The notes below the pieces were generated by a model. The model saw nothing but the letters and a program-made list of their open reading frames with translations. It searched no databases and was not told where the DNA came from. A program made the translations under genes and the position numbers. A DNA stretch of 44,331 nt from Nanobdellota archaeon (GTDB lineage: Archaea > Nanobdellota > Nanobdellia > Woesearchaeales > UBA583). This document shows positions 33,701 through 39,653 of this stretch, piece by piece; the first letter of the stretch is position 1; each line of letters begins with the position of its first letter. The stretch is from assembly GCA_022565615.1 (NCBI GenBank), contig JAIUMM010000011.1:1-44331 (forward strand), given 5' to 3'.

Positions 33701-34308
33701 TCATTCAACAATAAATCAGCATCTTTTAAATTTTGTTCAACTTGGTCTAGTTTTTTTAAAGAATCTTGTCTTTTTTCTTCATATTCACTTACTTGAGAAA
33801 TTTCTTCAATTAATAATCTTCTCTCATTTGAACTCATATTTACAATTCTCATAATATCTCCTTGTAATATGATATTATACCCATCTGGGTCAATCTGAGC
33901 TCTTTTCAACACTTCAACAATTTCAGTTCTAGTTACTTTTTGATTATTTAGTAAATATTTAGAAGCTCCACTTTTACTTACAATTCTTGTAATTTTAATT
34001 TCATCTAAATCAACTTCAAGTAATTCTCTTTGTCCATCAACTACATCATTTGATAAAAAAATACTCACTTCAGCTTCACGACTAGCATTTTGATGTTTTC
34101 CTCCATTAAATACTAAATTCCCTAATTTATCTGCTCTTAATCCCTTTGAAGACATCCTTCCAAGTACAAAACAAAGAGCATCAAACACATTACTCTTACC
34201 AGAACCATTAGCACCAACAATAGTATTAAACCCATCTTCAAAATTTAAAACGGTGGGATTTGCAAACGATTTAAAACCTTGGAGTTTCAAACGTTTAATT
34301 ATTGACAT
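30715..34308 (-). CDS. smc: Chromosome segregation ATPase SMC
   Basis: Full-length SMC (1197 aa), the core of condensin-like complexes. Head: Walker A GANGSGKS (32-39). The first long coiled coil spans about 170-500. The hinge at about 510-680 includes [24 protein letters not shown]. The second coiled coil spans about 690-1030. The C-terminal head has [35 protein letters not shown]. The start has a Shine-Dalgarno GAGGTGA 7 nt upstream. The first 11 residues ([11 protein letters not shown]) are also encoded, with different synonymous codons, by an upstream ORF ending across this start codon. No scpA/scpB is adjacent. Confidence 0.96.
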   Translation of the reverse strand: [1197 protein letters not shown]

Positions 34309-34403
34309 CTTAATTTCACCTCTTTATTTGAAGCAACAAGGCCAACGAACGAAGTAAAATGAGTGACCTTGCCTTGTAATTTTAGCCTTTTAATTATACT
34401 CAT
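34299..34403 (-). other. Upstream ORF duplicating the smc start (34 aa)
   Basis: Opens with [11 protein letters not shown], identical to the first 11 residues of SMC, then diverges (KVTHFTSFVGLVASNKEVKL and RCQ) and stops at TAA overlapping the smc ATG region (34299-34301). Five of the ten non-Met codons differ between copies (AGT/TCA, AGG/CGT, CTA/TTG, TTA/CTC, GGC/GGT), 10 nucleotide changes in all, every one synonymous. It has a strong Shine-Dalgarno AGGAGGG. The inverted repeat CAAGGC/GCCTTG (34371-34376 and 34337-34342) uses its codons 10-11 as one arm. Overlap with smc would allow translational coupling. Confidence 0.65.
34316..34322 (-). promoter_or_regulatory. Shine-Dalgarno site of smc
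   Basis: GAGGTGA, a 7-nt match to the archaeal anti-Shine-Dalgarno consensus, 7 nt before the smc ATG. It lies inside the upstream ORF. Confidence 0.7.
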
Positions 34404-34411
34404 TTTGATTT

Positions 34412-34418
34412 CCCTCCT
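34412..34418 (-). promoter_or_regulatory. Shine-Dalgarno site of the smc upstream ORF
   Basis: AGGAGGG, 8 nt before the ATG at 34403. At least as strong as the true smc site, so the upstream ORF should be translated if present on the mRNA. Further upstream (34419-34601) lie an AT-rich TATA-like stretch near 34447-34465, an 8-bp inverted repeat at 34493-34510 and no gene. Confidence 0.65.
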
Positions 34419-34601
34419 AGATTAGCTAATATTACCTCTTCTTTTAAATAAAATTTAAACAACTTATTAGAATAATTATAATTACTATTCAACATAGATT
34501 AAAATCTATGAAATTAAATTATAAAATTTAGTCGTGACTTAGGAGGAGTATTTAATTTTAGCATTTTAAGTATTAAAATTTCAGAATAACACTTATGTAT
34601 A

Positions 34602-35132
34602 CTAAGGCCATTTTCTCTGTTCTAAATAACTAATTGAATTTTCAGGATCAACGTATGCTAAAATTATATTTTTTTTAGTTGAATGAGCAACTCTATTAAT
34701 AGAAAACAATTCTTGAGGAGATAATTTTCTTCTAGAATTACATATAAATACTAAATGAGTTGAGTGATGAGAATTGTCTTTATTATTATTCTTACTAGTA
34801 TGTTTATCATAAATTCTAAATTCAGCTCCAAATTTTAATGCTTGTTTTACATAAAATCCTTTATGTATCAAATCTTCATAAATCATAAATTGTTCCATTT
34901 TCAAATTAAATTCTTCTAAAAAATGTTCTTTACTAATAAAATTATATTGTGAAAAAAAAACATGTTTTTTATGAAAATAAATATACATAACTTCAAGAGG
35001 ATCTAATACTAAACCACCTTCTCCATTATATAAATTTGATTGAAATGTACCAAATCCTCGAGAGAGTAAAAGATTTCCAATTTTATCATTTACAACAAAT
35101 TGTCCTGCTAAAAACTCAATTTTTATATTCAT
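34602..35132 (-). CDS. endA: tRNA-splicing endonuclease EndA
   Basis: Cuts the bulge-helix-bulge motif of archaeal intron-containing pre-tRNAs. 176 aa, the size of the homotetrameric class. Catalytic triad: Tyr108 in EFRIYDK, His123 in HHSTHLVF and a Lys in STKKNIILAYVD (153 or 154). KQALKFGAEFRIY and the final YLEQRKWP are typical of the C-terminal catalytic fold. A poly-Asn/Lys/Asp loop (113-121) sits between the Tyr and His strands. The only tRNA in this window is intronless. Confidence 0.92.
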   Translation of the reverse strand: MNIKIEFLAGQFVVNDKIGNLLLSRGFGTFQSNLYNGEGGLVLDPLEVMYIYFHKKHVFFSQYNFISKEHFLEEFNLKMEQFMIYEDLIHKGFYVKQALKFGAEFRIYDKHTSKNNNKDNSHHSTHLVFICNSRRKLSPQELFSINRVAHSTKKNIILAYVDPENSISYLEQRKWP

Positions 35133-35173
35133 TTTTTATATTAGTTATATTTTTTAAGATTAATGTATTTATA

Positions 35174-35194
35174 ATTAAATGATTTTCATTTAAT
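35174..35194 (-). terminator. Stem-loop across the stop of the membrane-anchored gene
   Basis: Perfect 9-bp inverted repeat (ATTAAATGA / TCATTTAAT) with a 3-nt loop, overlapping the stop codon at 35190-35192. Probably a transcript-end structure; no long T-run follows. Confidence 0.35.
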
Positions 35195-35882
35195 AAATTA
35201 AACTAATTATACCTCTTACTTGTTCCTTAGAAATTATCTCAAAAAAATCATTATGATTTAGATTTTCAAAATTAACATCATCTTCGACTGAACTTATATC
35301 TCTTAGAATAATTAGTTCCTCAATAATGCCATTATCATTTTTTATAATTTCAATAATTAATCCTTTTGAGTATATATCTAATGTGTTTTGAGAAGATGAA
35401 TACATACTTCCAGAGTATAAGACATAATCATATAATTCAAGTTCTACATTAGATACTACGAGCAAATCATCTAATAAATCAAAAGAATAGTCTCTTGTCT
35501 TAAAAGTAATATATGAAATATTTGTAGCTTGAGATGAGGATAGTGCCAAATCATCTATAATAATTCTTTTAAATACTGAGTTTTTTTGATATTCATTAAT
35601 ATTTGAATTAAATAAATCAAATCTATTCTCACGCCCTCTTTCAACTCTTTCTAATTCTTGAAGAAGAGATTTAGTTTGCATAACATGTCTTTCAAAATTA
35701 GCATCAGAGAGAACTTCTCTACTTAAAATAATTAATAATAATAAAAATAACATAAGACCAAAAATAAAGAAAATAGTTAAAAAATAATTCATCATTGAAT
35801 TATATGCATATGTTCCAAGAGTTTTTTTAGTGTTAGAAACTGTGTCTTGTTTATTTTCATGAATTTTCTCTTGAGATTTCAT
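35190..35882 (-). CDS. Membrane-anchored protein of unknown function (230 aa)
   Basis: A charged N-terminus (about 34 residues), one strong transmembrane helix (FLTIFFIFGLMLFLLLLIIL, about residues 34-53), a helical segment (ERHVMQTKSLLQELERVERG), then an extracytoplasmic strand-rich domain (about 100-230). The layout resembles pilin-assembly or secretion accessory proteins, but no motif confirms it. It is 31 nt downstream of trhO on the same strand. Confidence 0.55.
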   Translation of the reverse strand: MKSQEKIHENKQDTVSNTKKTLGTYAYNSMMNYFLTIFFIFGLMLFLLLLIILSREVLSDANFERHVMQTKSLLQELERVERGRENRFDLFNSNINEYQKNSVFKRIIIDDLALSSSQATNISYITFKTRDYSFDLLDDLLVVSNVELELYDYVLYSGSMYSSSQNTLDIYSKGLIIEIIKNDNGIIEELIILRDISSVEDDVNFENLNHNDFFEIISKEQVRGIISLIY

Positions 35883-35913
35883 AATTTATATAATGAGTTA
35901 TAATTATTTAAAC

Positions 35914-36843
35914 TTATGCTTCAATTTTATGTTCATAATGCTTCATTGAACTTTTAACTTTACCTTCTTTTAAATCTCTCATTTTATTTCTACAAAATTT
36001 AGAACAACAATTATCCATTAGGGGTAAACATCTATGACACATAATAAACTCTTTATCACATTGAGGACAAGTGTGAATATCAGTACATGGAACATAACAT
36101 ACACTACATTGAGGTTTTTCTAAATGTTTTTTTTGTTCTTCAATATCAATTGGAATTGCTCCTCTATCATCAAATACGAAACAAAGCCCTTCCCAGTTAC
36201 TTTGTCCTTGTTCAATTCCATAATTAATGATTCCTCCATTTATTTGATATACATCATTAAATCCATTCTCTTTCATCCAAGCAGTTGCTTTTTCACATCT
36301 AATTCCACCAGTACAATATGTAACTATTTTCTTACCTTCAAGTTTATCTTTAATACTCTCAACAGCTTTTGGGAATTCAGTAAATTCTTTAATTGGAAGA
36401 GGAATTGCATCTTTAAAATGTCCAACTTCATATTCATAATCGTTTCTAGTATCAATGATTACAAAATCATCTTTATTCTCTTCATACCATTTATCTAACT
36501 CAGCAGGTTCTAAATATTTCCCAGTATTTTCATAATTATATTCTTGTTTTAGTGTAATGGTCTCTTTTCTAATTTTCACATTCATTCTCTTAGAATTAAA
36601 TCTATTAGTTGGATTATGTTTAAACCATAAATCTTCAAATTGAGTGTATGATGTGATGAACTTTTTAAACTCCTCAATATCTTCCACAATCCCGGACATA
36701 TATGCTGAAATTCCTTCATTTGCTAGTAAAATTTTACCTTTAATTTGTTTAGTATTACAGTATTCTTGTAATTCTTTTCTTAATTGTTTTAAGTTTTCAA
36801 GTTTAATAAACTTATAAAATGATATATTTGTAAATTGTTCCAT
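35914..36843 (-). CDS. trhO: tRNA uridine(34) hydroxylase (rhodanese family)
   Basis: Oxygen-dependent formation of 5-hydroxyuridine at tRNA wobble U34, as shown for bacterial TrhO (YceA). About 309 aa. An N-terminal acylphosphatase-like domain (QIKGKILLANEGISAYMSG) precedes a rhodanese domain with DTRNDYEYEVGHFKDAIPLP and catalytic Cys in TYCTGGIRCEKATAWM. The C-terminus is Cys-rich (QCSVCYVPCTDIHTCPQCDKEF, CHRCLP, NCCSKFC), probably metal-binding. The start was taken at the ATG at 36843 (MEQFTNISFYKF), which matches family N-termini, rather than 15 nt upstream. The family is bacterial and eukaryotic in the main. Confidence 0.92.
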   Translation of the reverse strand: MEQFTNISFYKFIKLENLKQLRKELQEYCNTKQIKGKILLANEGISAYMSGIVEDIEEFKKFITSYTQFEDLWFKHNPTNRFNSKRMNVKIRKETITLKQEYNYENTGKYLEPAELDKWYEENKDDFVIIDTRNDYEYEVGHFKDAIPLPIKEFTEFPKAVESIKDKLEGKKIVTYCTGGIRCEKATAWMKENGFNDVYQINGGIINYGIEQGQSNWEGLCFVFDDRGAIPIDIEEQKKHLEKPQCSVCYVPCTDIHTCPQCDKEFIMCHRCLPLMDNCCSKFCRNKMRDLKEGKVKSSMKHYEHKIEA

Positions 36844-36892
36844 ACAATAATAAATCATTAATTATTTTTAAAATTGACTAAAATTTACACAA

Positions 36893-36902
36893 TATTTAAA
36901 TA
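36893..36902 (+). promoter_or_regulatory. TATA box of the 162-aa gene
   Basis: TATTTAAATA with 21 nt before the ATG at 36924. It lies in the divergent gap with trhO. Confidence 0.5.
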
Positions 36903-36923
36903 ATAACTGTATTAATTATTAAT

Positions 36924-37412
36924 ATGAGTAATTTTGATAATAGATTAAGTTTAGTTGATTTAAAAGAGTTTTATTTGAAAAAAGAGTCTAATGAAACTTT
37001 TGCATATTTAAAGCAATTAGTAATGGCATATTATGGTGTCTATTTACAGAATAATTTTCAACTCTCTCATGAGGGCATTTTTCAACAAGAAAATGAAATT
37101 CAATTTAATTTTAATGTGAAATATAATTCAATTGAAATAACACTTGATTTTATATTTACAAAAAATTTTGATTATCAAAGAGAATTAATTGTTCCAAATA
37201 TTTTTTTAGGGACTTATAATAAAAAAAATATTGAAGTATATAAACCAAAAAATAGGTATAACCTTGCATACTTGCCTCGTGATAGAACAATTTCTTTTTT
37301 AATCGTATCAACTACACCAATTGGTTTGATTAAAGATATGAAATGTGTAGATATATTTGAAATTGGATTACATATTTTACTTCAAAGAACTCAAAATACT
37401 CTAATAAATTAA
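36924..37412 (+). CDS. Unknown protein (162 aa)
   Basis: Not recognised. Soluble, with helices at the N-terminus (LKEFYLKKESNETFAYLKQLVMAYYGVYL) and a beta-rich middle (IQFNFNVKYNSIEITLDFIF). The central PKNRYNLAYLPRDRTISFLI and C-terminal FEIGLHILLQRTQ look folded. It has its own leaderless-type promoter. The next gene also has one, so no operon is implied. Confidence 0.5.
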   Translation: MSNFDNRLSLVDLKEFYLKKESNETFAYLKQLVMAYYGVYLQNNFQLSHEGIFQQENEIQFNFNVKYNSIEITLDFIFTKNFDYQRELIVPNIFLGTYNKKNIEVYKPKNRYNLAYLPRDRTISFLIVSTTPIGLIKDMKCVDIFEIGLHILLQRTQNTLIN

Positions 37413-37425
37413 AAGAGTACCAACA

Positions 37426-37433
37426 TTTAAATA
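37426..37433 (+). promoter_or_regulatory. TATA box of the Nudix gene
   Basis: TTTAAATA with 22 nt before the ATG at 37456. Confidence 0.5.
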
Positions 37434-37455
37434 CTTTAAAATATAGAGTTTAATA

Positions 37456-37998
37456 ATGAGATATTCTGATAATTACTTTGTAAAAGATTCTGTTTTTGGT
37501 TTAATTAAACGAGGAGAAGATGAGAATTTAGAATTTGTATGCTATAAAGAGAATAAGAAGAATAAATTTAATGGTCGTTTGAGATTTTATGGAGGAGGAA
37601 TTGAAGAGGGAGAAACATATGATTTAACTTTAAAACGTGAATTGAAGGAAGAATTAGATTTACATATGGAATCTTGTAAGTTACTTAAAGAGATTAGAAA
37701 CACATTAGGAGGAGTTGGTTATCTGTGTTACGCAGAGGTTTTAAATTTAAAAGATTTAAAACATAAAGAAGAGGAGATGGGAGAACCTCAATGGCTAAGT
37801 GTTGAGGAATTATTTAAAAGTAATTTAGTTCCTAATTCAAAATTATTATTATACTTATATTTGTTAAGTTATTCTCCCCATTTGTTAAGTAAACATATTG
37901 ATGTTATAAAAACTGATGTTGATTTTCTCTTATATTTGCAGGAGAATTTTGATGATATTTACAAAGATTTCATAGGAAGATTAAGAGGAAATTCTTAA
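37456..37998 (+). CDS. Nudix hydrolase
   Basis: Hydrolase of nucleoside-diphosphate-linked compounds, 180 aa. The Nudix box is GGIEEGETYDLTLKREL then KEELDL, fitting G-x5-E-x7-R-E-U-x-E-E-x-G-U except that the last Gly is Asp. The strands before it (FGLIKRGEDENLEFVCYKEN) and after it (GGVGYLCYAEVLNLKDL) complete the fold. About 50 C-terminal residues (from LLLYLYLLSYSPHLL) form an extra helical tail. The substrate cannot be told. Its stop lies 5 nt from the end of the convergent membrane gene. Confidence 0.85.
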   Translation: MRYSDNYFVKDSVFGLIKRGEDENLEFVCYKENKKNKFNGRLRFYGGGIEEGETYDLTLKRELKEELDLHMESCKLLKEIRNTLGGVGYLCYAEVLNLKDLKHKEEEMGEPQWLSVEELFKSNLVPNSKLLLYLYLLSYSPHLLSKHIDVIKTDVDFLLYLQENFDDIYKDFIGRLRGNS

Positions 37999-38003
37999 TA
38001 TTT

Positions 38004-39539
38004 TTACTTTCTAGAGAATTTTCTAAAAGCTACAATAATTTGATAAATCAAAATTGCATTAATGATGGAGAGGAGATTTCTAAATACTTCCCAAATCGGA
38101 TGTACATTTTCTTTTGTAACAAACTCAAAAGTATTGAGAGGATTTAAGAGGAGAAAGACTTGGTTTAATAATTGAGATATGAATAGAGGAATTGAATAAA
38201 TTAAATTAATTATATTTAAAATATTTATATAAGTTGTAAAATAAATAAAATTTTGAGTAAGATGGGGAACCAATAGTATGAAACTAAACAAGTAATAGAT
38301 TAATATAAATAATAAATTTAAATAAATTAATATATAAAAAGGTCTAAACCAATTAAGTCCAAAGTCATTTATTTTACTAAATTCTAAAGTTAAAATGTCA
38401 ATACTTTTAATTTTTTTATTTTTATTCAAATTATTAGTATAATCATAAAGATAACTCATCATAAATCCAATCATTGAAAATATTAAATATAAAGGGTAAA
38501 AAATAAATTGTTTATCAGGATTAATTTTTTTATCAAGATTATATTTAGTATTAATAATTCTTTGATAAATTTTCATTTCTTCTGAATAAAATTCTAACTC
38601 TTGTGGCCTATCATTATTACTTTTTGCAATATTTTTCAGCATTCTGTAAGTATTTTGTTGTTGAATGAGATATTTTTCAAATTTTTCAGTTTTTAATAAT
38701 GCAGATTCTCCCAAAATATCTTCACTCCATTTCACATCACTATATAAACAGTTTTGAAATAAATTTTCAAACATAGTTCCTATTTTAAAACTTTGAAAAT
38801 TCACATTTTGTAACTCTAAATTTCCAAAATTATTATTTGAAAAACTATATTTATTAGGATTTTTATGGTATTTTTTATAATTTTTATTTAAATTATAGAT
38901 TCTTATTGAACCAGCATTTCTAATAGCATGAAAATCTAGATTTTCAACATTAACTTCTCCAATATTTAACTCTTTATCTCCTAAAATCTTCAAATTTTCA
39001 ATTTCCAAAGTATTAATATTTGAATGCCCAATTCTAATATCATCTAAACAAGTACAGTTAACTAATCCAAGAAAATTAATTTTATTTTTCTCTCTATAAA
39101 TTTCACTTTTACTTTTTTTAGTAGGGATTCCATTTTTTTTAGAAGAAATTCTTAATCTTTTTTCAAAAGTACAGTTTTCAAAACTAATTGAATCATTATT
39201 TTTAAAGTCCTCAAAATTTACTTGATTCTTAAAACTACATTCTAAAAATTTAATATTTAATCTAGTATTTAATCTATTAATATTAAATTTTGTATCAGGA
39301 TCATTTAAGGCCAAATTTTTAATTAATAATAATTCCTTATCATTGGGATTAATACTCATAAATTCATCAAAACACATATACCCTCTTTTATACTCACTTT
39401 TTTTGTGTATTTTTTTAAGTTCTTCATTAACTTCTTTAAAAAATAACTCTTTAAAATTTAAAGAATTTGACTTAGATTTTGATTCTAAATAAGTTTTAAT
39501 AATGAGATTTAATTCAACTAGAAAAATTGGAGTTGGCAT
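38004..39539 (-). CDS. Large membrane protein with pentapeptide-like N-terminal half (511 aa)
   Basis: Residues 90-260 form a beta-helix-like series (KFLECSFKNQVNFEDFKN, SFENCTFEKRLRI, NTLEIENLKILGDKEL, NFGNLELQNVNFQSF) reminiscent of pentapeptide-repeat proteins. A helical linker (QNTYRMLKNIAKSNNDRPQELEFYSEEMKIYQR) leads to a C-terminal part with four hydrophobic segments at about 345-365, 398-420, 427-465 and 485-506. The ending NPIWEVFRNLLS-like motif plus ILIYQIIVAFRKFSRK is one I know from uncharacterised bacterial membrane proteins. It may be horizontally acquired. Function unknown; a channel-like role is only a guess. Confidence 0.6.
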   Translation of the reverse strand: MPTPIFLVELNLIIKTYLESKSKSNSLNFKELFFKEVNEELKKIHKKSEYKRGYMCFDEFMSINPNDKELLLIKNLALNDPDTKFNINRLNTRLNIKFLECSFKNQVNFEDFKNNDSISFENCTFEKRLRISSKKNGIPTKKSKSEIYREKNKINFLGLVNCTCLDDIRIGHSNINTLEIENLKILGDKELNIGEVNVENLDFHAIRNAGSIRIYNLNKNYKKYHKNPNKYSFSNNNFGNLELQNVNFQSFKIGTMFENLFQNCLYSDVKWSEDILGESALLKTEKFEKYLIQQQNTYRMLKNIAKSNNDRPQELEFYSEEMKIYQRIINTKYNLDKKINPDKQFIFYPLYLIFSMIGFMMSYLYDYTNNLNKNKKIKSIDILTLEFSKINDFGLNWFRPFYILIYLNLLFILIYYLFSFILLVPHLTQNFIYFTTYINILNIINLIYSIPLFISQLLNQVFLLLNPLNTFEFVTKENVHPIWEVFRNLLSIINAILIYQIIVAFRKFSRK

Positions 39540-39629
39540 ATTAATAACTATAATACTATCTCAAACTTTATAAAAATATTTGAAAAAATTAGAAGAATAT
39601 AGAAATAATACTCTCAAACTCATATCTTC

Positions 39630-39646
39630 AAGTTGCGTAGCAACTT
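39630..39646 (-). terminator. Stem-loop after infB (aIF5B)
   Basis: Perfect 7-bp stem AAGTTGC/GCAACTT with a 3-nt loop, 7 nt after the aIF5B stop and richer in G+C than the surrounding DNA. Probably a transcript-end or mRNA-stability structure. Confidence 0.4.
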
Positions 39647-39653
39647 AAATGAC

